Below are positions 8,114 to 16,611 of a DNA stretch of 64,000 nucleotides, piece by piece. Source of the DNA: Mesobacillus campisalis (GTDB lineage Bacteria; Bacillota; Bacilli; Bacillales; Cytobacillaceae). How positions within the stretch are numbered: the first letter of the stretch is position 1; each line of letters opens with the position of its first letter. Location: the NCBI RefSeq assembly GCF_000986785.1, contig NZ_LAYY01000006.1, positions 124,001-188,000 on the forward strand, in the 5' to 3' direction. The translations under genes and the position numbers were made by a program. The notes under the pieces are model-generated. The model was not told the DNA's origin. It searched no databases and saw nothing but the letters and a program-made list of their open reading frames with translations.

Positions 8114-8581
8114 TCATTGGTTATAGTCCCAAAGGATTTGCCATTCGCCTTCTTCATTTTGGGTGACGTAGACGTCTTGCTGGAAGCTGAATTTGCCGTA
8201 TTTGCCTTTATAGTGCTGTGAGACATGGTATTTGTAGGCCGTTTCAAATGGGGAACGGCCTTTTTCCATTTTCCATCCTTCCAGTTTTTCGCCGTCGTCG
8301 ATCGTATATGTGAAGGTTTCTGCTCCAAAATGGCCGATGAACACATGAGTGCGATCCTGTACATATGCCGACTTTGAAAACCGTTCCTTCATGAATGGAT
8401 GAAGCAGCTTCCATGAATCAGCGAAATCCCCATCTGATTCATGGGAATAAAACTCCTCCACCACTCCTTTCGCCACACGTTCCGAAGAGAACATCAAGGA
8501 AATGATGCCAGCAAGCAGCAAGCCTGCCAACAGGACAATTACAAAGGGAAACATAAAAGCCGGGACCCGCTTTCTCCGCAT
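8114..8581 (-). CDS. Membrane-anchored protein with small extracytoplasmic domain
   Basis: A 155-residue protein with a basic N-terminus (MRRKR), one hydrophobic segment at about 9-30 and an outside domain of about 120 residues. The pattern (VVEEFYSHESDGDFADSW, then a beta-strand-rich end VYVTQNEEGEWQILWDY) resembles the NTF2-like/DUF4878 class of small secreted folds, but I do not recognise the family with certainty. It is a single gene on the minus strand. Function unknown. Confidence 0.7.
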   Translation of the reverse strand: MRRKRVPAFMFPFVIVLLAGLLLAGIISLMFSSERVAKGVVEEFYSHESDGDFADSWKLLHPFMKERFSKSAYVQDRTHVFIGHFGAETFTYTIDDGEKLEGWKMEKGRSPFETAYKYHVSQHYKGKYGKFSFQQDVYVTQNEEGEWQILWDYNQ

Positions 8582-8612
8582 ACCATCACCTTTTCAATCA
8601 ATATATCCCGCA

Positions 8613-8687
8613 TTAACTGGCAGTAGGACCCCCACTGTAATACTTCAGGTAGAGCCGGTTAGATAAGTGGGGGTCAACTGCCAGTAA
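8613..8687. repeat. Long imperfect inverted repeat with TTAACTGGCAGT ends
   Basis: The left arm at 8613-8636 (TTAACTGGCAGT then GGACCCCCACT) pairs with the right arm at 8666-8687 (AGTGGGGGTC then AACTGCCAGTAA) with two small offsets, enclosing a 29-base loop. It has no coding capacity and could be a small MITE-like or REP-like element, or a structured RNA. It is not the TGCCTGACCC repeat. Confidence 0.65.
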
Positions 8688-8708
8688 ATGCCCGATTGGT
8701 TCAACTAA

Positions 8709-8740
8709 CATTCAGTGGGGGAAAGAGACCCCACTGAATG
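8709..8740. repeat. Perfect 12-base hairpin next to the long inverted repeat
   Basis: CATTCAGTGGGG (8709-8720) and CCCCACTGAATG (8729-8740) pair perfectly around an 8-base loop. The inner motif CAGTGGGG/CCCCACTG is shared with the neighbouring inverted repeat (CCCCCACTG and AGTGGGGG), so the two probably form one composite element. Confidence 0.65.
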
Positions 8741-9608
8741 AAGTTTCACCTTATATGATTCATATGAAGGCGGAGAGAAGATTATACAGGGCAGTCCACG
8801 CTGAGCATGGGCCGGGAGCACAGAGCTCATGTTCAGCCGGGAACCGATCATCAACCAAGTGGAATGTATGTATGGGGGAGGCAGGGGAAAGTGTGGAGGC
8901 AGTGACAATGAGGGATTGCTGTAAACTCACTGCCTTCGTCAGAGGGTCATCAGACTTAGGCACCTTTTGCCAACTTCGTCGAGCGGTCACTGACCGCTTT
9001 TAAAATGAACAGCTTGTCTGCTTCTGTCAACATCATCCAGCTTCCGGCACGAATTTTCATAGATACCACTCCTCTTTATGGTATTTGTATGATTCTGGGA
9101 AAACCTCAATGTACTAGACTATACCGCCTTTTCTCGAAGGATAAACAAACAAAATATCTACAACTTTCGTCTCCAAAATCGGCAGAATCCAGGTTTTATA
9201 AGATTCAAGCAATCCTCTTCCGCCGCAAAGCCCCTCATGAATGGTCGTTTTTTGCCTATCTAGGGTCAAATTCTGCAAACATACCACTAAATGTAGCGAT
9301 TAAGATCCTCAACATAAAAAAGCATGAACAGACCATAAGCGCCACATTTCGCGAGAAAAAGGGAATTATGTCGATAAATTTTATGTTTTTTTTATTTCAA
9401 AAGGTGTTTTGCCCATTGCTGCAGAATTAACCGGTGCACTCCTCTTTATAAAGGAAGGGGTTTTGCAGAGGTCGATTCTAAACCGCTAGATTTGAAGGAA
9501 TCTATTATGCCAAAAAAAGGAGTCCGAAAATTCCTCATTCTTACAAAAAGGCATCTATACCTTTTGACAGATATCGACTATAATAATCTAGTAATTTACC
9601 AAATTATT
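8741..9608. other. Gap of about 870 bases without a recognised gene
   Basis: No convincing protein family is seen. The longest plus-strand frame (9005-9430) has no good ribosome binding site and a composition unlike real proteins here. There are inverted repeats: GGCAGTGA / TCACTGCC around 8896-8933, and AGCGGTC / GACCGCT at 8982-8998 followed by TTTTAAAA, which could end a small plus-strand RNA. A candidate small minus-strand frame is listed separately. The right part leads to the surface-protein gene. Confidence 0.5.
8956..9060 (-). CDS. Candidate 34-residue small protein
   Basis: ATG at 9060 is preceded on the minus strand by AGAGGAG at a normal distance and opens a 34-codon frame beginning MKIRAGSWMMLTEADKLF and ending in TAA at 8956. 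I recognise no family. It overlaps a GC-rich hairpin (8982-8998), so it could instead be chance or the remnant of a longer gene whose other reading frames continue to about 8760. Confidence 0.35.
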   Translation of the reverse strand: MKIRAGSWMMLTEADKLFILKAVSDRSTKLAKGA

Positions 9609-9622
9609 AGGAGGAAACCTGC

Positions 9623-10816
9623 TTGAAACGCGTATTATCTGCTATCCTGGCTGTTACCCTTGTTTTCGGACTTATGCCTTTTTCAGCTTTTGCGATTGAC
9701 CCAACAGACCAGGCATTACAAGACTATTTAGCGGAAATTGGGATGACCGCTGAAGATTTAGAAACATACCTTGGTGAAACTTATGACTACACTCTAGAGG
9801 AATTTGAGACAGCCGAGGAGTTAAGCGATTTTCTAGGACCAGTTCGGAATGAGGAAAACCTTCAGGAACTACTAGTAGAATTTGATTTGACCGAGCAAGA
9901 GCTTCAGGAATTGCTGGCTGAGAATGGGGCTGCTCTGGAAGATTACGTATTTTTGGATGACCTGTGGTATGACTTAGCAGATTGGACATACGTCGAGACT
10001 TCCACACCTATTACGGATGAAAACCTGCAGCAGCTTCTTTCAGATTATGAGTTTGCTTCTGTGGAAGAACTTGAAGCCTTTTTAAACAAGTACGATGACT
10101 CCATTGAAAACTATGAGTTCATTGAAGATCTGGAAATGGCAATAGCAGATGCTTATTTTGCAGAAGCTGAGCAAGAGCTGATCGCACTCATGGAATCAAT
10201 TGGTCTTACAAAAGAAGAAGCTAAAAAATTAGAAAACCATTTCATGACTGTAATTGAAAACCAAGAAGACCCTGAACAATTTCTTACTCAGCTTGAAGCA
10301 ATCGCTGAACGTTTAATGGCATTCCCTGAATTTGAAAATGCCGATGAATTGACTGCTGAAGACATTGCCGAAATGCTGGCCATCTGGAACGACCTGCTGA
10401 ATTTATTCGAATTAAAAATTGATTACTATTTAGTAAAAGATGGAAAGGAAACACCTATTTCTTTTGCAGCTTTAATGGAGCTGACAGATATTAATGGTGC
10501 CGATTTGAAAATTAATATTTACAACAAGAGCGGCGAACTACTGGCAGACATGATCATCACAAAAGAAATGTTCGGGTCTGACTTTGTAAAAGATACAGGA
10601 AAGAAACTGGAAGATACAACAGAAACAGCTAAAGAAGTAACGGAAGTAGCGAAAAAAGTGCCAGCGGCCAAAAAACCGGCCAAAGTTGTCAAAACCGTCA
10701 ACGGCGGAAAATTGCCAAATACCGCAACTGACTATGCAGCAAACGCAATGGCAGGACTTGCTTTCATTATCATCGGTGCATTCTTGTACCGCCGAGTAAA
10801 AGTGAAGGGTGCTTAA
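9623..10816 (+). CDS. Processed acidic surface protein with LPXTA sorting signal
   Basis: A 397-residue secreted protein. The signal peptide is cleaved near A24 (SAFA). The middle is extremely rich in Glu and Asp, with recurring blocks such as DLTEQELQELLAENG, YDDSIENYEFIEDLEMAIAD and ENLQQLLSDYEF, suggesting internal repeats. The C-terminus carries the sortase signal LPNTA at 364-368, a hydrophobic helix and a basic tail. This layout matches the TIGRFAM-style acidic protein paired with class D sortases of Bacillaceae. TTG start with AGGAGG eight bases upstream. The sortase gene follows one base after the stop. Confidence 0.88.
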   Translation: MKRVLSAILAVTLVFGLMPFSAFAIDPTDQALQDYLAEIGMTAEDLETYLGETYDYTLEEFETAEELSDFLGPVRNEENLQELLVEFDLTEQELQELLAENGAALEDYVFLDDLWYDLADWTYVETSTPITDENLQQLLSDYEFASVEELEAFLNKYDDSIENYEFIEDLEMAIADAYFAEAEQELIALMESIGLTKEEAKKLENHFMTVIENQEDPEQFLTQLEAIAERLMAFPEFENADELTAEDIAEMLAIWNDLLNLFELKIDYYLVKDGKETPISFAALMELTDINGADLKINIYNKSGELLADMIITKEMFGSDFVKDTGKKLEDTTETAKEVTEVAKKVPAAKKPAKVVKTVNGGKLPNTATDYAANAMAGLAFIIIGAFLYRRVKVKGA

Positions 10817-10817
10817 T

Positions 10818-11468
10818 GTGAGGAAAAAGCAAAAGAGAAGAACCGGGCGACTGGTTCTTCTTTCCTTGGCGATTAGTTTTGTCGTTTTTGGACTCTGGTT
10901 CAGCGGTACCAATTCCTATAAGTTCTTAAAGGGATATTTCCTTTTTAAGACGGGGGAGGCAGCGACCGAAACGGTGGCAAGCAGTCAGCCGAAACCTCAA
11001 TCAGTGGAAGAGGAGCCTGTGAAAAAGGAAAGCGATTCTCTTTATATTGAAAGGCCTGAAGAGGGAGAAGAGTTCGGGAACCTTTATATCCCAAAGCTCG
11101 AGGCCAATTTGCCAATCTTCCATGGTACAGATGAAGATGAGCTGGAAAAAGGGGTTGGCCATTTTGCAGGCAGCGTCCTTCCGGGTGAGAGAGACAATTC
11201 CGTCCTTTCAGGACACCGCGATACCGTCTTTCGTAAACTTGGCGAGGTAGGTAAAGGCGATTTGCTGGTTGTTACCACATCGGCTGGGGAATTCACCTAT
11301 AAGGTAAGGAAGGTCAAAATTGTCAATGCCGATGACAGGAGCATCATCGTGCCTAGACCGCGCCCAACCCTTACAGTCACGACCTGCTATCCATTTAATT
11401 TCATCGGTGACGCGCCCGACCGCTACATCCTCATCGCAGACCTCATCGAATCAAATACTGAAATATAA
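10818..11468 (+). CDS. srtD: Class D sortase
   Basis: A transpeptidase that cleaves LPXTA-type signals and attaches proteins to peptidoglycan. An N-terminal membrane anchor lies at about 11-29. The sortase core has the catalytic His133 in LSGHRDTVF, Cys190 in TVTTCYPF and Arg202 in APDRYIL. The 216-residue length suits SrtD (YhcS-like). The open frame extends to GTG 10809, but GTG 10818 right after the preceding TAA is the better start, with AAGGGT upstream and translational coupling. Its substrate is almost certainly the acidic LPNTA protein encoded before it. Confidence 0.92.
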   Translation: MRKKQKRRTGRLVLLSLAISFVVFGLWFSGTNSYKFLKGYFLFKTGEAATETVASSQPKPQSVEEEPVKKESDSLYIERPEEGEEFGNLYIPKLEANLPIFHGTDEDELEKGVGHFAGSVLPGERDNSVLSGHRDTVFRKLGEVGKGDLLVVTTSAGEFTYKVRKVKIVNADDRSIIVPRPRPTLTVTTCYPFNFIGDAPDRYILIADLIESNTEI

Positions 11469-11469
11469 A

Positions 11470-11500
11470 AACCGGCAGCCACCACGGCAGCCGGTTTTTT
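11470..11500 (+). terminator. Terminator after the sortase gene
   Basis: ACCGGCAGCC and GGCAGCCGGT form a stem with one A-A mismatch, followed by six T. Confidence 0.85.
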
Positions 11501-11521
11501 GCGCACCACCGCCCCCCAGCA

Positions 11522-11614
11522 TTAAAGGGTGCCTGACCCCCGGCGCACCACCGCGCTAAAGCGTGCATTACCGCACTAAAGAGTGCCTGACCCCTGATGC
11601 ATTAGCGCACTAAA
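11522..11614 (+). repeat. Tandem pair of TGCCTGACCC repeats
   Basis: Two direct copies: one beginning TTAAAGGGTGCCTGACCCCC at 11522, the other beginning CTAAAGAGTGCCTGACCCC at 11576. A CGCGCTAAAGCGTGCATTACCG segment lies between them, so the spacing is about 54 bases. These are the last copies in the window. Confidence 0.78.
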
Positions 11615-11687
11615 GGCTTCCCGTCCCCCCTGAATACTTTCACCAGCTTTAGTTAAAAATGGAAAAGACAGAAAAGGAGGAATCATT

Positions 11688-13016
11688 ATGCCGGATCTCG
11701 CCCAGGTGGCCGTGACCGTTCTGCTTGGCCTGTTTTTTCTATTAACTATCTACGTGAACATGAACTTCTTTTACTATGTGTTCCTGACCTTATATGGATT
11801 CGGGAAAGCCAAAAGAGACTATGAACTGATACCAGACCAAACCCGTTTCCTCATTCTTGTCGCTGCCCATAACGAGGAAAAGGTCATAGGCTCCACAATC
11901 GATAACCTTCAAAATATCACCTATAACAAAGATTTATACGATATCTATGTAGTAAACGACAACAGCACCGATCGCACCGGGGAAATTTGCGAAGAAAAAG
12001 GAATGAAGTACATCAACACCGGGGAGAAACTGTTCCCGAGGGAAGGGGTCGGCAAACCGGCGGGCCTGCAGTATGCGCTCCGTTACCTAGGCTTCGACAA
12101 GCTCACAGACCAGTACGACTGCCTGATGATCCTTGACGCCGACAACCATGTCGACCACAATATCCTGAGCGAGCTGAATTCCCAGTATATCGGCAAGGGC
12201 AAGCCCGAGGCCATCCAAAGCTATCTGGATTCCAAGAACTCATCCAGCAGCCTATCGCTCGGCTACGCGATGAGCTACTACATCACCAACCGCTTTTTCC
12301 AGCTGGCCAAATACCGCCTTGGCCTGCCAAACGCGATTGGCGGCACGGGTTTTATCGTCCGGCTGGATTACCTGATGAAGCATGGCGGCTTCCGCTTCCA
12401 CTCCCTCACTGAAGACCTTGAGCTGGAAATGGAAATCGTTAAGGACAACGGCCGGGTGCTTTGGAACCATTTTGTGCGCGTCTACGATGAAAAGCCCGAC
12501 AATTTTAAAATCAGCATCAAACAAAGGACGCGCTGGTCCCAAGGACACTGGTACGTCGCTTTTACCAACCTGAAGCCAATGCTGAAAAAGCTGTTCACTG
12601 AAAAAGGAAAACTCAAAATTCTCGACCAGCTGGTCTACCTGTTCGGGATGGCCCGCGCCGTACAGCTCAGCATCGTCCTGATCGGCCTTCTTGGAACCGC
12701 CCTTTATGGACTGCTGACACAAAACTTCCAGATGCTTACAGAAGGCGGAGAGCGGCTTCTCTTCCTGATTGCAGGAGGAAGCATCCTGGCCCTCGCCTTG
12801 TTCGTCTACCAGTTCCTGATTTGTATGTACTATGCGATTAAAGTCGACACGAAAATGGAATTCAAACCAATCAGGATGGGAATCTCCGTCTTTTATTACG
12901 CTTATACCTTCATCTATGCCCAGGTTGTCGGACTGATTAAGTGGAAGCAGCAGCACACTTGGGTGAAAACCGAACATAACAAAACTGCCATTACTCATAA
13001 ACGCGGCAGAGCTTAA
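11688..13016 (+). CDS. Membrane-embedded processive GT2 glycosyltransferase
   Basis: A 442-residue enzyme of the cellulose synthase/hyaluronan synthase/IcaA type. One N-terminal helix is followed by a cytosolic GT2 domain with VVNDNSTDRT (88-97), LDADNHVD (149-156), the acceptor-side TEDLELE (241-247) and the product-site QRTRW (279-283). At least three C-terminal helices could form an export pore. It should polymerise an exported polysaccharide from a UDP-sugar. No partner deacetylase or c-di-GMP receptor gene lies beside it, so the polymer is unknown. It is a single gene with its own terminator. Confidence 0.85.
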   Translation: MPDLAQVAVTVLLGLFFLLTIYVNMNFFYYVFLTLYGFGKAKRDYELIPDQTRFLILVAAHNEEKVIGSTIDNLQNITYNKDLYDIYVVNDNSTDRTGEICEEKGMKYINTGEKLFPREGVGKPAGLQYALRYLGFDKLTDQYDCLMILDADNHVDHNILSELNSQYIGKGKPEAIQSYLDSKNSSSSLSLGYAMSYYITNRFFQLAKYRLGLPNAIGGTGFIVRLDYLMKHGGFRFHSLTEDLELEMEIVKDNGRVLWNHFVRVYDEKPDNFKISIKQRTRWSQGHWYVAFTNLKPMLKKLFTEKGKLKILDQLVYLFGMARAVQLSIVLIGLLGTALYGLLTQNFQMLTEGGERLLFLIAGGSILALALFVYQFLICMYYAIKVDTKMEFKPIRMGISVFYYAYTFIYAQVVGLIKWKQQHTWVKTEHNKTAITHKRGRA

Positions 13017-13055
13017 AAAAAGGCAGGAGTTCGAATTACAGGGCTCCTGCCTTTT
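13017..13055 (+). terminator. Terminator after the GT2 gene
   Basis: AGGCAGGAG (13021-13029) pairs with CTCCTGCCT (13044-13052), with an A-run before and TTTT after. Confidence 0.85.
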
Positions 13056-13214
13056 CCATATCTATCTCCAACCAATTTATTCATTTACCACAATTTGGAC
13101 AACCGTAAACATGTATTTATAGGACTTTTATCCCTCTTTCTCTTTCCAATTATGGTTTATAGTAGGATAGTCTACTAAAAAAAGACAATTATAGACAAAA
13201 AAAGGTGGGAAAAA

Positions 13215-14465
13215 GTGAAAGCTGCATCATTTGTATCTCGGATCATCTGTTTCCTGGTTATTTTCACTCTGTTTGTTTCGATTGATGGCCATAGGGCGGA
13301 GGCGGCCTATACCTATCAGGGAAAGGTCAATGTGGATTCCCTGAATGTCCGTTCCAACGCAGGAACAAGCTATGCCATCATAGGGAAACTGAAGAAAGAC
13401 CAAGTCGTCACCGTCTACGAGAACCGACAAGGATGGTCAAAAATCGCCTTTGGACAAAAGTATGGCTGGGTCTCATCACAATTTTTGATAAATGTCACCT
13501 GGACCGGCTATGTCACAGGCACGAACCTTAATGTCAGAAAATCGCCAAGTGCTACTGCCGGAATCCTGACACAGCTTGGAAAAGGAACAGCCGTAACCGT
13601 CCAGGGGAAGGACGGAAGCTGGCTGAAGGTATACATTCCGTCTAAAAAAGTAACGGGGTGGGTACACGGCGATTATATTTCCAATAACCCAGCCGCCCCG
13701 GCTCCAACCGTCACCACCGCTGCAACCAAAGTCGCAACCACCCAGGTCGTATTGCTGGAAAACAGCAACTTCCGCAAAGGCCCGGGAACCAATTACGGCT
13801 CAATTTCAATCGAAAAAGCAGGAACCCTGCTGACTAAAATTGGTGAATCAAACGGCTGGATCCAGGCGAAAAGAGCCGATGGCGTCACCGGGTGGGTGGC
13901 AGGCTGGCTTGTGGGGGCCGCTCCAAGCTCCCCGCTGAAAGGCAAAACCATCGTAATCGATCCAGGTCATGGAGGAGTCGATGGCGGTGCAAGCGGCAGG
14001 CTATATGTTGAAAAAAGGCTGACACTGAACGCAGCGGTGGAACTTGGAAGCCTTCTGCAAAAGGCCGGAGCTAAAGTCATTTATACCCGCAGCAGCGACC
14101 TCTATGTCTCCCTTAATCAAAGGGTCGCCATCAGCAATCAATCAAACGCACATGCATTCATTAGCATTCATTATAATTCCTGCTCAGGAGTCTGCTCAGG
14201 CATCGAAACGTTCTATTACAATATGGCAAAAGACAGTGCGATGGCCCGTTCCATCCAGAGCAACCTGGTCAAGTCAACACAGCTTAGGGACCGCGGAACC
14301 AAGTACGGGACATACCAAGTTATCCGCAATAATCAGCGTCCTGCCGCATTGGTCGAACTCGGCTTCCTGTCCAACCCGACTGAAGAAAGCCTGATTGGAA
14401 CTTCAGCGCACCAGAAAAAGGCTGCCCAGGGAATTTATAATGGGTTGGCGGCATTTTTTAAATAG
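13215..14465 (+). CDS. SH3-domain N-acetylmuramoyl-L-alanine amidase
   Basis: A secreted 416-residue autolysin. Signal peptide ends near A30. Three bacterial SH3 domains (about 33-92, 97-157 and 172-233) bind the wall. The C-terminal Amidase_3 domain (about 243-415) has the zinc and catalytic residues His252 in DPGHGG, Glu266 in VEKRLT, His319 in SIHYNS and Glu381 in VELGFLSN. It cleaves the bond between MurNAc and L-Ala in peptidoglycan. GTG start with GGTGGG upstream, followed by a terminator. Confidence 0.93.
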   Translation: MKAASFVSRIICFLVIFTLFVSIDGHRAEAAYTYQGKVNVDSLNVRSNAGTSYAIIGKLKKDQVVTVYENRQGWSKIAFGQKYGWVSSQFLINVTWTGYVTGTNLNVRKSPSATAGILTQLGKGTAVTVQGKDGSWLKVYIPSKKVTGWVHGDYISNNPAAPAPTVTTAATKVATTQVVLLENSNFRKGPGTNYGSISIEKAGTLLTKIGESNGWIQAKRADGVTGWVAGWLVGAAPSSPLKGKTIVIDPGHGGVDGGASGRLYVEKRLTLNAAVELGSLLQKAGAKVIYTRSSDLYVSLNQRVAISNQSNAHAFISIHYNSCSGVCSGIETFYYNMAKDSAMARSIQSNLVKSTQLRDRGTKYGTYQVIRNNQRPAALVELGFLSNPTEESLIGTSAHQKKAAQGIYNGLAAFFK

Positions 14466-14473
14466 ATTGGTCT

Positions 14474-14512
14474 AAACAAGCCGGGATAGGGGTCCCTGGC
14501 TTGTTTTATTTT
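14474..14512 (+). terminator. Terminator after the amidase gene
   Basis: AAACAAGCCGGG pairs with CCCTGGCTTGTTT (one bulge), followed by TATTTT. Confidence 0.8.
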
Positions 14513-14641
14513 AAAAAAGTCCCTTAACTGCGTCCGGCCTGAAGCTGGCACCAAATGTTAAATTTTGTTCTTTCCCCAGAATATATTGGGTTATAATGGA
14601 TATGGTAATAAATTCATTGTCAAAATTTGAAGGGAGATAAG

Positions 14642-16528
14642 ATGAACAGAAAATTATCGTCGGCCATCCTCAGCATGCTTCTGATTTTTCCTTCCTTAAG
14701 CTATGGAGTACAGGCAAATGAAGGAACAGAGAGCAGCAAGGAGAAAAATCCGGAGAACGAAAATGCGACTGAGGAAATGGAAAAAGAAACGGAAACCCAG
14801 CAAGGAGAAGATACTCCTGCCCCATCTTTAGACCAAGAAGGAACTGAAGCTGAAAACTCCGGGCAAACAGATGAGGTTGAAACGATGCCTGATGAAACTG
14901 ATCTCACTTCAGGAGAAAATCAAACCGAAACAAAGCCGGAAGAAGAAACAATTGAGGAAAACAAAAAGGATGAAAAATCCCCAGCCATACATAACGATAA
15001 TTCTGAACCGGCCACAGAGACCCAACCCCGGAAAATGGAGCCCGCCAGCCCGCCGGCTGCCGAAAGCGAAAATTTAGTAAGCACCATGGCTGCATCTCCA
15101 AATACCCTTCAAGAAGGAAACTTTACGTACCATCTAAATAGTGAAGGACATATTATTTATGCCGAAGAAATCATAGGCGGTTTATTAAGGAAAATCCATG
15201 AGTACTACCCGGGCACCACGCCAGAGACAGCACAAAACAGCGTGAAATATACATTCGAAATCAAGAGCGATGGCTCTATTAAAAACGCCAAAATGCTCGA
15301 TAAAAACACCCAAAGGGCAGTCAATTACTACGAGTATTATTCCCAAACGACTTACGGGTCACATGGCTCCCAAATCAGGTATGTATTCGGCCTTAATGCC
15401 AGCGGATACGTCAAGAGTGCAAGCCTTAAAGAAAAAGGAACACAGCGGACTCTTTCAAGATATGAATATTATCCGCAAGCCAGCTATGGTTCGCATGGAG
15501 CCAGGATAAAATATGTTTTTGATTTGAACAGTTCAGGCTACATTACCCGGGCCACCATGAGGGAATCAGGAACGCAGCGCATTTTATCCAGGTTTGAGTA
15601 TTATCCCCAAACCAAATACGGTGCCCATGGAAAAAACATTAAATATCGTTTTTATTTAAATAGCAAAGGGCATATCACTAGTGCTACCATGCGTGCTAAA
15701 GGAACCCAAAAAATCCTTGCCGGCTACGAATATTATCCAAATACGGTCTATGGGTCCCATGGCAGCCAGATCAAATATGTCTTTCACCGTGACAGCTCCG
15801 GGTATTTAAAAAATGCAAGTTTGCGAGAGAAAGGGAGTCAAAGAATTCTAACCTGGTATGAATATTATGCAAGGACGGTTTATGGATCCCATGGCAAGAA
15901 AATCAAGTATATTTTCAACCTTGACCGTTCGGGCAACATACGGGCAGCGACCTTAAGGGAAGCGGGTACTCAGCGTCTCCGTGCCACATATCAGTATGCA
16001 TCCGGAACCACTTACGGAAATCATGGCACAAGGATTATTTCAATTAAACTTAACGTACCGCTTGTAAGCCAGCTGCCAGAGCTTCCAACAGGCTGTGAAA
16101 TTACCTCCGTCACCATGATGCTGCAATACAAAGGAGCCAAGGTGGACAAAATCGGCCTGGCAAACGAAATGCCAAGACATTCCTGGGATCCGAATTACGG
16201 GTACGTAGGCAACCCATTCACCACAAGGGGATGGACGGTTTACCCGCCGGCCTTGATGAAACTGGTCAGCAAATACGCGGGAAGCTCCAAGAATTTGACT
16301 GGCGTCAGCCACCTGATGCTCGAAAGCTATATTGCCAGCGGCAAACCAGTGACGGTATGGGCTTCGCCGATGCACGGCTTTACCGTCCACGCATTGACTC
16401 TGACCGGATACGACAGGAACAATTACTATTTAAATGACCCTTGGACCGGGAAGAAAGATGTCAGAATCAGTAAGACTGAATTTATTAAGCTCTGGAGCAA
16501 CCAGAGCAAAAGAGCGATTTCCTATTAA
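14642..16528 (+). CDS. Secreted 44-residue-repeat protein with C39-type peptidase domain
   Basis: Starting at ATG 14642 (GGGAG upstream; the frame extends to TTG 14627), 628 residues. Signal peptide to about residue 25; a Glu/Thr/Pro-rich disordered linker (26-150). Then seven repeats of exactly 44 residues, marked by EYYPxTxYGSHG-type blocks at 187, 231, 275, 319, 363, 407 and 451. Last comes a peptidase C39-like domain (about 470-628) with candidate Cys485 in LPTGCEITS, His583 in TVHALTLTGY and Asp599 in YYLNDPW. Likely a wall-associated or released cysteine peptidase. I do not recognise the repeat. The gene stands alone beside an amidase gene. Confidence 0.82.
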   Translation: MNRKLSSAILSMLLIFPSLSYGVQANEGTESSKEKNPENENATEEMEKETETQQGEDTPAPSLDQEGTEAENSGQTDEVETMPDETDLTSGENQTETKPEEETIEENKKDEKSPAIHNDNSEPATETQPRKMEPASPPAAESENLVSTMAASPNTLQEGNFTYHLNSEGHIIYAEEIIGGLLRKIHEYYPGTTPETAQNSVKYTFEIKSDGSIKNAKMLDKNTQRAVNYYEYYSQTTYGSHGSQIRYVFGLNASGYVKSASLKEKGTQRTLSRYEYYPQASYGSHGARIKYVFDLNSSGYITRATMRESGTQRILSRFEYYPQTKYGAHGKNIKYRFYLNSKGHITSATMRAKGTQKILAGYEYYPNTVYGSHGSQIKYVFHRDSSGYLKNASLREKGSQRILTWYEYYARTVYGSHGKKIKYIFNLDRSGNIRAATLREAGTQRLRATYQYASGTTYGNHGTRIISIKLNVPLVSQLPELPTGCEITSVTMMLQYKGAKVDKIGLANEMPRHSWDPNYGYVGNPFTTRGWTVYPPALMKLVSKYAGSSKNLTGVSHLMLESYIASGKPVTVWASPMHGFTVHALTLTGYDRNNYYLNDPWTGKKDVRISKTEFIKLWSNQSKRAISY

Positions 16529-16533
16529 TAGAC

Positions 16534-16561
16534 AAAGGCCAGGCACAACCGCCTGGCCTTT
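16534..16561. terminator. Bidirectional terminator between convergent genes
   Basis: AAAGGCCAGGC and GCCTGGCCTTT form a perfect 11-base stem with a 6-base loop. It serves the C39 gene, and possibly the LTA-synthase-like gene that ends at 16612 on the other strand. Confidence 0.75.
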
Positions 16562-16611
16562 ACCGATTAAATTGGGCAGTTCTTCTACTAGTAATATTCC
16601 CAATCCTGTCT

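Noticed and set aside
9005-9430. Plus-strand 141-codon open frame
   Set aside because: No ribosome binding site, composition not protein-like, no family resemblance, and it overlaps a candidate opposite-strand small gene and AT-rich promoter sequence.
9564-9584. Promoter of the acidic surface protein from TTGACA (9564) and TATAAT (9579)
   Set aside because: The two hexamers are only nine bases apart, too close to work together, and I could not find a better partner for either.
15290-16020. Tandem DNA repeat or array in the C39 gene
   Set aside because: The 132-base period is exactly 44 codons in frame, so it is a protein repeat.
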